NCBI GenBank assembly: GCA_036852015.1
Contig: JAANDG010000105.1
Span: forward strand, 186,001 to 250,000
Source: Pelodera strongyloides
Taxonomy: Eukaryota > Nematoda > Chromadorea > Rhabditida > Rhabditidae
DNA length: 64,000 bases
Direction: 5' to 3'
Each line of letters opens with the position of its first letter. The first letter of the stretch is position 1. The notes under the pieces were generated by a model. The model was not told where the DNA came from. It ran no database searches and saw nothing but the letters and a program-made list of their open reading frames with translations. Shown here piece after piece: positions 26,042-38,000 of this stretch. A program made the translations under genes and the position numbers.

Positions 26042-28344
26042 ATTTTATTTTACACACGTTATTTGAAGTACAACATTAAATTATTTTCCCCAGAAATTAA
26101 ACGCATTGAACAATCTACGAGGAAAAAAACACACATCATGTTTCCGAAAACTGAATTGCACATTATGATCTCTCCCGTTGAGGTAATTAAAATGAAACCA
26201 TTTTTGTAGAATTATGCTATAGTCTGTTCATTTATTTCCCCAAAACTAACGAAAACCACGTTTTGCGACTTCGCACATGATTAAAAAAGGAATGTGTTTC
26301 AAGAAAGGTTACACAAATTTGTTGTTCATACTTTGCTTTTTTGTCCAACATAATTCGAAAAAAAACATTTAAACGAACTAAAATATGGTTCCTGTTTTGT
26401 TGACATGCTTGTTTGCAAATATTTTCTCCCATATTTTACTGTCATTTATCCTGCGCAATTTATCAGAAAGCAGCAAATTTGGACTTCTGATGGTTTTCTT
26501 AAGCCCCTAAAATTATATATGTGCCTTCAATAAAACAGGTTTCACTCTAATACTATTTGATTCCCGGTGTACTTCGTACATCAATGTAAAAGTCTGTATG
26601 AAAGTCAAAGTCTGTATCATAGGGAAATAAATAAATTTTTTCTTATTAAGTTTATTCTTTGTTTATTTACTTAGTATCCATCACTTTATTTTCTGTGAGG
26701 TGTTTCTATGAAAATCAAATAAAAAAACGTTTGATTGTCTAGACTGTAATATTACTTTGGAATTTATGCGTCCCAAATTATGTTAGTTATACAAACTTAC
26801 GAGCGGGAAAAATTCATGATACGTATGTACATCCTAGTTTAGGACAAAGTTCCGTACTACAACAGCTGACAATTTAAAAACTGATGCAAACAAGACTGTA
26901 AAGTCAAAATGCAATAGGTAACTAGTGAAAGAATCAGTCAAGTAAACTGCGTTGAATACAATGACGAATTAGAAAAGCGTTGTGTAACACCAACCTGGTT
27001 CAAAGTTTCAGCCGGCGAACGTAGAAGCTCAATTATAAGCGAATTATAGTGAAAACGGCCGGTCGGTTGCTGGTCTTCCTGTGGGATTAAATAGTTCAAT
27101 CGAATAATGAGTGTGAAGGACTGGACGATAAATTTTGATTCCCCTTTTCAGAATAACAGAAAAGGGAGAACGTATGTGAATGCTCTTTGTGAAACATCAG
27201 ATATTCTTTGACCTCGGAGTTGTAGTAGCTAGACTTGTTCAAGAGTCCAAGATCGACAGGTAAAAATCTAAATATAATGAGAATATAAATTTTGCAGTAG
27301 AGGGTATTTTCAAGTAAACTATTGTTGCATATCTCTTGAAGTGCCGAAATTTGATTTCTTTGTCAACCTGCCTCAGTTAAATTTTTTAAAATTAAAAGTT
27401 AAAATACAGGAAGAAACTAATCATGTTCTTTGAAAACCTAGGAAAGTTGTAGGCATTCAATCTGGCACCTGAATTAACTGTACTGATTTTTAACGCCATC
27501 TAGTTGGGGGGATGCATACTGTAAATGTCATAAAAACATACATTGTTCATTTTAATGGAAGACACTGTTCTCCGACTGGCCGACGAAATACCACAAGAAC
27601 TAAAACAAAGCGTTTTTCGCATCCAATCTAGTTTTCTCTCAAGTTCCTAGTTTCTAAAGGAGTTTCTAAGCTATTATTATTTTTCAATTGTATTTCTGAA
27701 AATACCATTTCTGCAGACGCATTATAGTTCGTAGTAGTAAACTTCAAATACAATAATGATTGTAGTGCAATTGTAAATGAAGAATAAATTCAATTCGCCT
27801 AACTCATTAAACCACAACTGCGGGCCGGTAAACAAAGTGCACATGCGTTGTGGATTGAATGTTTTATGTCACCACAAACCCCTTTCACGCCTTATTTTGT
27901 CTAGAACATTGACGGGCTAGACTGAAAGGGTGCATGATTTAAACCAAGCTTCTTTCGCTTTTCTTTCTACATCTTAAGCCCGTGATGTGAATTTTAGCCA
28001 TGTTAGAATGGGTAGAATCTCCGAGCGTTCTTACCGTAAAGACAGGCTTGGACAGATACAAAGTCAAATCTGTATTGTAAGAAAGCTCGAGGATTGTACC
28101 TATTCTAGATTGTTAACTTCCCCCATATTAAGCATGCGTTCGGTTAAATTTAGTCAGGTTGTCGGATTCCTGAAGCTGTTTATCTAAAATATTGGTTTGA
28201 ATCAAAAAGAGGCAAGAGCAATTCGCAACATTTTGGTGCCGCTTGCTTCTCAAGGTTCTCGTTTATCGTCTTTACTGGTGTATTCTTACATTCCTGATTA
28301 TGAAATAATTTATTGAAACTTATTTTAAGAAATAATAGAACATA
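26042..28344. other. intergenic, nothing recognised
   Basis: 2.3 kb between the divergent Asn/Gly-rich and srd-like genes, so it should hold both promoters. It is very A+T-rich. I found no open frame with splice context, no repeat element and no RNA gene. Confidence 0.4.
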
Positions 28345-30356
28345 ATGATGGAGTTCCTTGATCTTCTTTTCTCGATCGCCTCTGGGATTTATGGATTTCT
28401 CGGTTCTTTACTAAACGCTGTTTTGCTCTATTTAATTGCGAGAAAAAGCCCACCGTACCTGAGTCCCTACAAATATTTCCTACTGAACACAACACTCACT
28501 CAACTTATCTATGCAGTTCTGTTGGTCGCTCTACAACCGAGGTTGGTAATTTACCTACGCAAATTGTTGTACATACAATACATTTTTCAATACATTCTTA
28601 AATTTGCATGATTTGCTCAGCTTCTTATCTCACAAAAGTGACGCTGTGTAATTTATTTTTGGTTTCTAGGGTTATCACCAAGAATCATTATATGATGATT
28701 ATACCAATCGGAGTGGCCAAACATCTGAGTGCCGAAGCAGTTGCATACGTATATGTGACAATGTGTGAGTTTCATTGTAAAACACCTGTTGGGTTATCAT
28801 TATTTTCTTAATGTTCTGCTTTCTCGTGGAAATGCGTTGAGGTAACATAGTGTAAGTGGATTAATAAAATAATAAATCTTTACGCTACTAGTTGCACTGT
28901 ACTGCGTTTTCAGTGCACCTGGCCAGCAATTCCATTATATCTATTTGTATTTCAATGATTTACCGGTATCTAGTCTTAAAGCACTTATCTTTCACAGTGA
29001 AATCTGTGTTTTTGTTCTGTGCTGCCGGCTATTTTTTGCCCTTCCTCCTTGTGGTAAAATACCTTTTTTTGTAGATTTACTGTTACTCTTCGGAAATTAA
29101 ACAAAACATTAAATATATGATTTCATGTGGATTGACTACATGTTTCACACGCACGTTTCAGGCCACATTTCCGACGGTTCATATAATTACCGATAAGGAA
29201 ACTATATTGAGTCTGGTCAATCTCACCGAAATTGACTTGGATAAGTATCAAAGCTATAATTTGTGTAACGTGCACCAGCCCGCCTCGATCTACGCAATTG
29301 GTAGGAACATCGGAAAAAATACCAAATATCGAAATGCTCATTACTACCTAGAAAAAAACGAAATACGTGTTTATACCAATAATTTACCACATAAAAGGAA
29401 AGTAACGTAGCAAGAGAAGAAGTAATAAATCCGAAGAACCATTTCATTTAAAAGCTTGTTGTAAAGCACATATCATAGCATTTCTTTCGCTTTCAGTTCT
29501 CTACAGTATCTTCCTGATACCACTGTATCTAATAATGACCATATGTCGAAATCGTATTTATTATATGCTAAAAAATCCGAACTCCCCACTCAGCCCTTCG
29601 ACCAAGGAACAAATTCTTAAATTAGTCAAGGTAGGCCATGTCCCCAATTGATTGGAAAATGAGTAAGAAAAAAGCTGAATAGTAATAAAGTGCATAGATA
29701 AGCAGTACATGCAAATCACTGCCAAAAGCATAGTTAGCTCATGATTTTTCCCTGACTCGGAAATGTTGGTGATGTGAGACGTCGTAATCCAATCACCTTC
29801 ACACCGTACATTGTTTGATTGCTTTAGGCCCTAACCATGCAATCCGCTGTTCCTATATTCACGGCTTTTCCGGCGTCTATCGTTTATTGTTTGGGACAGG
29901 TGTGGCTTTTATTTCGTTGTGAAAGAAAGGCCAGCCTTGCTTGTTCTTTGTTCTTTCACAAAAAAAAACGCAGCAAAGTTTACAGATGCAACTAATCAGC
30001 ACCGCGTATCCCAGCTACACAATCGCAGTGTTCGTTGGAATATCGACTGTCGTAGATCCACTAATTACTATGTACTTTGTGCGCCCATACAGAGTAAGTG
30101 CTCGAGTATTTGTACGCCAAATATACATAGCCGAGCTTTGTTTGAAGCAAATTCCTTCGCAAATTGTAAAGAAAACTTGCGGGAAATGATGCATTTACCT
30201 AGCCAACTTGGAATTGTTAAGGTCTTCATGCTGCGTCTGTGCATAGCATGTAGACTTGTTCCTCGTCGATGCTTTAAAGAGCGAAGTCAATCTATCGGAA
30301 GGACATACTGGAGCACCACCATCCCACAAGTTGAGCCCATAGAATGCATTTACTAG
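28345..30356 (+). CDS. srd-like seven-transmembrane chemoreceptor, complete
   Basis: Eight exons: 28345-28541, 28670-28764, 28914-29053, 29162-29300, 29497-29630, 29828-29899, 29986-30093, 30222-30356 (stop TAG), 339 residues, the usual size for nematode serpentine receptors. TM1 is IYGFLGSLLNAVLLYLIA; then SPYKYFLLNTTLTQLIYA (TM2) with the LLNTTLTQL motif typical of srd/str receptors, QPRVI before TM3, a HLASNS..S..IYRY stretch in place of DRY, a TM5 LYSIFLIPLYLIMTIC followed by NPNSPLSPSTKEQ, and TM7 ending DPLITMYFVRPYR. The PSTKEQ-before-TM6 and FVRPYR-after-TM7 patterns fit class srd. Acts in the sensory-neuron membrane, coupled to G proteins (family knowledge). The last acceptor (GTTAAG, 30221) is weak but is the only one keeping a long tail in frame. 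Confidence 0.82.
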
Positions 30357-31153
30357 TAGTGAACACATTTCACACTTGTTTTTTAGTGGTGCCGTATTCA
30401 ACGAAGAGGACTAGTATTCTTTCCGGCACACGTTTCATAAAGTGCTACATGGCCGTTTTCAAATAATAAGATTGGGAAGAAATACTAGCAATAAGTACAC
30501 TAATTTATACCATCGCGGTCTTCAATGCACTTCGAGGGACTATAGCTAGGAACTCTTTAGGGGCATTATGGAACAGTAAGACGCGTAATGTAGGCAGTCG
30601 CCCGTTAATCCACAGTAGTGCACAGTATAGCCAAAGTATTTTTCCGATAAGCCTAATAAAGCTGAATAGTTGAGAATATTAGCAACTGATCAGCGCTTTT
30701 ATCCGAACTGATATATCTGATCATCCTCATGTTTTGTAACAATGTATGTGATGCACGTTTCATTTGCAGTAGGAACGCTTTTTTATTTAAACACACAATA
30801 AAAAATTATTAATCTCAAACCCATAAGACGTTTTTAATAATAACATATTAATTATATTTATTACGCACACAAAAATGAAAACGCACAGTTTGTCGAAAAG
30901 TATCACAGAAAATATGTAAAGTGAACGAAAATACAATAATACAGAGAAAGTCATACATTGAAGGCAATAAACGGGAAAATATTGTGGGCTTATTCTCAAT
31001 CATTAATGAGGTTCGATGTTCGAATGAATGTCTGCGTACCATGTTACTACCCTGGAAATAATGAATTTTGATCTCTAGGTGCGATAGAAACTCAAAACTT
31101 GTACATCTTATTATATAAAGGAGAAGAGTTTGTCATGGATTTTGTTTGTTTTT
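30357..31153. other. intergenic, nothing recognised
   Basis: A+T-rich spacer between the convergent srd-like receptor and the first large modular gene. Apart from the possible AATAAA at 30655 I see no gene or repeat. Confidence 0.4.
30655..30660 (+). terminator. possible poly(A) signal of the srd-like gene
   Basis: AATAAA about 300 bases after the receptor stop codon on the plus strand. It is the first clear hexamer seen downstream, but the spacing is long for a nematode 3' UTR. Confidence 0.3.
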
Positions 31154-31236
31154 ATGTCCACAACGAACGGGATTCGAATCCACAGCAGCATACAATATCT
31201 TGATTCACAGTCCAACGCTCTACCTGTTGAGCTATG
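31154..31236 (-). tRNA. tRNA-like pseudogene or tRNA-derived repeat
   Basis: Reverse complement contains an A-box-like stretch TAGCTCAACAGGTAGAGC, an anticodon-arm-like GGACTGTGAATC with GTG (His) in the anticodon position, and a B box GGATTCGAATCC. The acceptor stem does not pair, the anticodon stem has a mismatch and the variable region is long, so it is probably not a working tRNA. Confidence 0.35.
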
Positions 31237-31427
31237 TTAGCTATGTTACGAATATCTCTCTGCTCTAAATAAGGGCACTTCAATAGAAAATTGCATACTA
31301 CTATTAGTCGCATCGAGAATCCAGACATATTGTGCGTTTCCCCAACCATAAATGACTTTGTAGACGTGTGCAGGTGTGCATGTTTTATATAGGGTAACAA
31401 TCGGCCGAAGGCTGATTCCTCCAGTCG

Positions 31428-31450
31428 GGAAGAGCCCGTAGGGCTCTTCG
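31428..31450. repeat. perfect short hairpin
   Basis: GAAGAGCCC-GTA-GGGCTCTTC, a 9-bp perfect stem with a 3-nt loop, next to the tRNA-like sequence. It could be a transcribed stem-loop or part of a dispersed repeat. No terminator or histone-type consensus is present. Confidence 0.45.
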
Positions 31451-31634
31451 AACGGCTGGTTTTTTATAAGTGTATTCCACACTTACCGGCGAAGTATTTC
31501 CGGTGCAGCAGCACACTTTCTTCGATTAATATTTTGCGTATGTAGGAGTTGAGGTTAGTGGAATTCACGAGAAGAAGTCCTCCTCAATGAGTTTAATAAA
31601 CTATTTGTTTCGTTCACTGACGTTAAGAAGCTTT

Positions 31635-34600
31635 TCAAGTTATTGGAAAAATTAAACAAACATCGTCGTCCTCAATGGAAGTCTCGTCATTGCTCAAAGG
31701 TTCATTTGATAAATTCCACGACGAATCACTGTCCAACCTGAACGAGAAAAGAAACATATGACTTTAACGTTCATCTGCCATTTTTCTTAAAATTCGCATG
31801 GTGCGTTGAAGCATTCAAGACCATGTTGGTTTTTAGGCTCACTAAACACTCATAAATACGGGTCTGTAGGTTCACTGGTGTTGTTATTAATAATAATATA
31901 GATAGTTCGTTTGCTCTTTATAAAACCATTGAAATTCATCACCTCGTACGAATTCGAGGTGGCAAATTCATTTCTCTGCTTTGTGGAACGACATCAAGAG
32001 TTGCTTCTAAAAATCGGCATAATTCGTTTAAGGATATTTATGGAATACATTAGTTGTTTATCCAGTAACATGATTAAATGATTAATGCCCGTATACGCCC
32101 ACGATAACGACAACAATATGTCCCCAGATAATGTGGATAAAAACACAGACGTCTAAAAACTTCATGAGTGCAACAACCATGTTGCCTTCTTTCTACTCCC
32201 CGCTATGTGCACCGTAGTTATTTCTCCCTTTGCATGCGCGGTGCGCGTTGCGTTTGATATAGTGATGATTGATCCTCATAATCTGATCTCTATCGTGTTA
32301 ATGTTTTCTTGTTCACATCTGTTGATTATTTGAACTTCTGTGTTTCCTCTCGTTAGTAAATTGTACATCTGTTGTACCTTTAAGATATTTCTGTGATCAG
32401 CTAGTGATCATTTGTTGGTTTTCTGATTTCTTAAGACGCATAGAATATTTTTATATAATTGTCTCGCCTTGGGCTATCCCATTGGCAATTTGATACATCT
32501 GCCGTGTTAGTATTTAAGCTCATGCCGGTAACACTCTTGGTCAGTTGTCATTCAGTCTACCGTCAGACCTATGTCTCTATGAGACATCTCTATTGTCTAC
32601 TACTGTATCGGGTAGGGTACTGTGTTCTCCGAGTTTACGAGGTATGATGTTTTCTTTGTTTTAGTACATAGATTTCTACAGTAGTCCTTTGATTCACTAT
32701 TAGCAGCATCTCTTGTACTTTGTAGTTCTTTAAATTCTTTTGTTTCTCGCTTAGCGATTTCCTTTTTTTCTCTCACTTGCATGTTTTCTTTTTAAATATT
32801 CTGTAATAAACTTTTATCTTATAAACTTGCAAGTCTCTATAGAAGTGGACTCTTGTCCCTATTTGATACTTGAATATATTGTGATTGTGTTTGTATTGTT
32901 GTGTTTGTACAATCCGTCCTTAGCAGTAAGTAGAAACAGGGTAGAGTATATGAAACCTGGACGGGTTTGATGTTTGGAGCAAATTAACTTTTAAGCTTAT
33001 GTTCACTTTAACTTTAACATTTAAGTTGTTATTCTGCTAAATGATATTTTCAGCGTCGGGCTGATGGGGATCAAGGCTTAGGCCGCGATCCAGCCACACT
33101 GATTGTTTGATTTTTCCCGTTATCACTTGTTAACTCTTTCACTTCAAACTCACATTACCCGTAGATAACAAAAACACTCCAACTGAACCATGTTGCCTTC
33201 TTTCTACTCCCCGCTATGTGCACCGTAGTTATTTCTCCCTTTGCATGCGCGGTGCGCGTTGCGTTTGATATAGTGATGATTGATCCTCATAATCTGATCT
33301 CTATCGTGTTAATGTTTTCTTGTTCACATCTGTTGATTATTTGAACTTCTGTGTTTCCTCTCGTTAGTAAATTGTACATCTGTTGTACCTTTAAGATATT
33401 TCTGTGATCAGCTAGTGATCATTTGTTGGTTTTCTGATTTCTTAAGACGCATAGAATATTTTTATATAATTGTCTCGCCTTGGGCTATCCCATTGGCAAT
33501 TTGATACATCTGCCGTGTTAGTATTTAAGCTCATGCCGGTAACACTCTTGGTCAGTTGTCATTCAGTCTACCGTCAGACCTATGTCTCTATGAGACATCT
33601 CTATTGTCTACTACTGTATCGGGTAGGGTACTGTGTTCTCCGAGTTTACGAGGTATGATGTTTTCTTTGTTTTAGTACATAGATTTCTACAGTAGTCCTT
33701 TGATTCACTATTAGCAGCATCTCTTGTACTTTGTAGTTCTTTAAATTCTTTTTGTTTCTCGCTTATGCGATTTCCTTTTTTTCTCTCACTTGCATGTTTC
33801 TCTTTTAAATTATTCTGTAATAAACTTTTATCTTATAAACTTGCAAGTCTCTATAGAAGTGGACTCTTGTCCCTATTTGATACTTGAATATATTGTGATT
33901 GTGTTTGTATTGTTGTGTTTGTACAATCCGTCCTTAGCAGTAAGTAGAAACAGGGTAGAGTATATGAAACCTGGACGGGTTTGATGTTTGGAGCAAATTA
34001 ACTTTTAAGCTTATGTTCACTTTAACTTTAACATTTAAGTTGTTATTCTGCTAAATGATATTTTCAGCGTCGGGCTGATGGGGATCAAGGCTTAGGCCGC
34101 GATCCAGCCACACTGATTGTTTGATTTTTCCCGTTATCACTTGTTAACTCTTTCACTTCAAACTCACATTACCCGTAGATAACAAAAACACTCCAACTCA
34201 TGATCCTGAGAGAATTTGTCCTGATTATCTTCACCGTTTGTCGAACTATTCACTAAATGCAGAGAACGAAGGGTTGCAGATGACGGATCTGCCTGCAATC
34301 ACAAAAGTAACATCGGACTTATAAAGAACGTATTAGTCAAGACAGATCACAGTCTAAATATAGTAATGGATAATTTTATCAAAAAAAAGGAAAAGAAAAG
34401 AAAGACGAACGTTTGATTGAATTGACTCGGTACTTGTGGTTCGTGCCGTACTAGTACTCAATCTTTGACTTCCACTGCTGGTACGTGGGGTCGAAGAACG
34501 CTAATAATTGTCATTCCGTTAGATTCAAATGGGATTCAGAATCGTTTGCTTTCATATCATCGTACTGATTTATCATTTTCCTATCTTCTGGCGTAAACAC

Positions 34601-35002
34601 CTCTCATTCCTCCCCACAGTTTGGGGTAAAGTTGCATTTGCCAATTTGAGTGCACATCAACACCTGGAATGGTACCTCGATGTAGGTTCCAGTGTCTGAG
34701 CTGCTTGAATTAAGGACCAAATGTGGCGTCGGGGCAGGAGCAGATCTTCGATATTCTGTTGAAACCAACACTTCCTGTTTTGGTGCCCATCGCAGTACTA
34801 TCTTTATCCTAAATGATACAATGAAAAAACTTGATTTTTAGGTAGAGGACTGTGGATTTGGCGTCAACAAGCTTACTCGAAGTGTGAGCCAATTAAAGAT
34901 TTTTTACCTCTCCATGTTGGAGTATATTAGTATACTACACCAGAGCACGAAGATAAATACTCCAGCCACCGCAATCCATTTCGGAGCCGATGTATTATGC
35001 TT
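31635..35002 (-). other. paralogue 1: transmembrane helix and cytoplasmic tail
   Basis: Exon 34908-35002 encodes KWIAVAGVFIFVLWCSILIY, a single helix followed by Arg. Tail exons: 34676-34808 (VSTEYRRSAPAPTPHL), a Ser/Thr-rich exon about 34440-34530 (RSSTPRTSSGSQRLST), about 34200-34290 (SATLRSLHLVN), and the last exon 31635-31737 ending DETSIEDDDVCLIFPIT. The last two joins are uncertain because a 1-kb tandem repeat lies directly beside the penultimate exon. Confidence 0.6.
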
Positions 35003-38000
35003 CTGAAAATTTAAAATTGATAAAACAAGGATGGGTTGTCTTAGTTACAAAACTGAATATTCAACTTCAAGCCAACCTCAGAAACTTCCTTTGCAAAACA
35101 TCGCGTTCCCAGGTCAGTTTTTGTGCAGACCTGAAGCTCTACGTTAAATTTAAAAATATAGTTGCGATTGGAATAAATAGAGAGGTGTAGCTTAACATAC
35201 ACAAATATGAACAAGTACCTGGCCAGTGGGGCATGAGTTATCGGAGCACAAATTAACGTTGCACTGGGTTGGTGAATCGCTTGGAGATGTACATTTGATG
35301 CATTCAGAAGCATTTGATTTTTTCTAAAAACATATAATACAATACTGAAACACTTTATTTATCCCAACATGTATTCTTGAAGCTCGTTTATGTACTCTGA
35401 AAAATCAATTGCAAGTTAAAGGGATCGGCTCACCTCAAATCGTGTCTGTTTTTTTTGTTTCTTTATTTTCTATAAGGGATAATAAAAATTTGGAATACAA
35501 AAAGTAGTGTTCTATTTCAATACTCACGAAGATATTAGGTGATAAAGTGGGGGATCGATCGGCCCGAAATGAAAAAGTGTAATTGTCCTGCCTTGTTTGT
35601 ATGGGACAATTAACACTTTTTCATTTCGGGCCGATCGATCCACCACTTTATCACCTAATATCTTCGTGAGTATTGAAATATAACACTACTTTTTGTATTC
35701 CAAATTTTTATTATCCCTTATAGAAAATAAAGAAACAAAAAAAACAGACACGATTTGAGGTGAGCCAATCCCTTTAATGGACCACTTTTCTGTAGTCATT
35801 AAGTCAACCGGTAACTGTTCAATGAGCTCAAAGGTTGAACTGGGAATGGGCTTGTCGAGTTCTTAAACTCGACAGGTTGAAACAAAACAATTTCACGTAC
35901 AGTATATGTCCCAAGTTCGCACTTTCTGCAATATCGATTCAATTGAAATGTGTCCACATCTACAGGTCCTGCTCCGGCAACAGTGAAAGTGTTAATCGGA
36001 CAGTTGAGCACATCACATGCTTCCTCTGATGTGGAACCGTTGTGAGAGGTTGTCAACCCATATTTGCATAAGTAACATTGAACGGTATTCTAAAGGAAAT
36101 GTTCACTGTCGAGAGTAAAGTAAAGTTGTTATTATGTTGACTTAAAGGAAGCACCCCTTACTTCAAATCACCCCTTACTTTAATTTTGATATCTATAGCA
36201 CACCCAAATAAACCATAATCAGTACAAAACGTTTCCAAATCAAGGCTCCACGCGGCTGTAGTTTTCTCCTATTGGGAATAATCCCCGTTCTATTCTACAA
36301 CTGGTGCAACGGCCAATATCTGTGATTTGATTTCTTAATCTATGTTTTCGTTTTCCACACCTTTAAAACGACTACTTCACAAACGTCAATCAATAGAACT
36401 AATATAAATTTCTATTTGAAAATATTCACGTACTGAAAAAGTTCCAATGGGACACGGCTCGCAGTTCTCGTCTTCGTTCATTTGGGTACCTGCTGGGCAT
36501 GAAACACAGTCGTCCGGAGAAGTGCTTCCCTAAATTTGAGCTTCTAATTGACAGGAAGCGTCAAATTTTCGACGTCTCAGTGATGAGCAACACTATTTCT
36601 TCAAGGAACCTCTTAAACACTGGTCGTTCATTCGCTCAAATTCAACAAATATGCAATATTTCATTATTTTCCACAATCTCCTACAGTATGTGTTGTTGTC
36701 TGATCACTCGGACATGAAGTGCACTGCAAGACTCCTCCATAAACAGAAAATGTTCCTTTCCCGCATTCCTCACATGTTGATTTTGTGAAGTTATAGTGTT
36801 GACCAGGCTTGCAAGTCGCTGAATTAAAACAGGATAATAAAACAACACAATAATTGCTTTCTCATTTATATAACTTTTTTTAATATGCACAAACAGTATC
36901 AATCAAATTAGGGGCATTACGAAAGCAGTCATCCTTCTTATCCCCTGGTTGATAACCACATGTCTGGTCATTGGGACAGTTATGGCACTCGTTTTCCCCT
37001 GCTGAGGAGTATTGATTGTTTTTGCATGGCATACATTCTCCTTTGGCGTCCAGGCCATACATTGACCGGCAATTGGCTGAATATTGTCATATATTGCAGG
37101 ATTCAATCAAGGACCACAAAGAAACTGAGTGAATTGTTGCTTAGGTCTCTAAATCGCCTACTTTTTTGAACCAAGGGCGATATACGAGCGAAACTTACTA
37201 CACGAAATAGACGTTTCCGTAGTTATTAAAACTGGTTGTTCTTGTGAACAGTAAAAGTTTGGTGTCGAAATAGTGTAATTTGAAGCGAATTTGCTCAACG
37301 CAGTAGTCACGTTTGAATTGATTGAATAGCGAACAGAGCTGAAGAAACGCATATGAATTTCTGCGGGAATAAGAAACGCCATGCTATGTTTCTAGGCCAA
37401 CGAATCGAAAAAAGAGCGTGATTGTGTGGAAAAAAAAGATCAATTAAAATTGCGATTCGTAATTGTACATTCGCTTACTTGACGCAAAATTCAAAGGTAA
37501 AAGTGAAGCCGTATACTTGTTCTAGAATTATCGGTTTAGGGCAATTAGACAGTGTGAATGTACAGCGTTCAGTGAAATTGTCCGAGCACAACTGAAATAT
37601 TTCAATGGAAGGATGGGAACATAAATATGCAACAATGTATTTGAGTATACCGCGTTGTGGATGACAGTCCCTTATGGTTGCCTTTTTATTGTCATTGTGT
37701 GACACGTATCTCTTTCGTTCAAATTATTTGATTATTTGTTGAAATATATTTGTTGAAATTATAAGCCCATATTTGCGTTTATGTTTTAGGTAATCTTACG
37801 GGTATGAAGACAGATGCCAGGGCAGTATACAATTTCGCTCGTATATCTGTGCAGTTTCCGCTGATGTAGACGCTTCCGTTTCCGGACTGAATTGGAGAAA
37901 CAGTCGTTCCGCAGTCCGGAAGTGATGCCTCTTCTGTCCGCGAAGGTTGCACTCGACTCCACTGACCCTTAAAGAAACGTTTACGATGATATATGACTTT

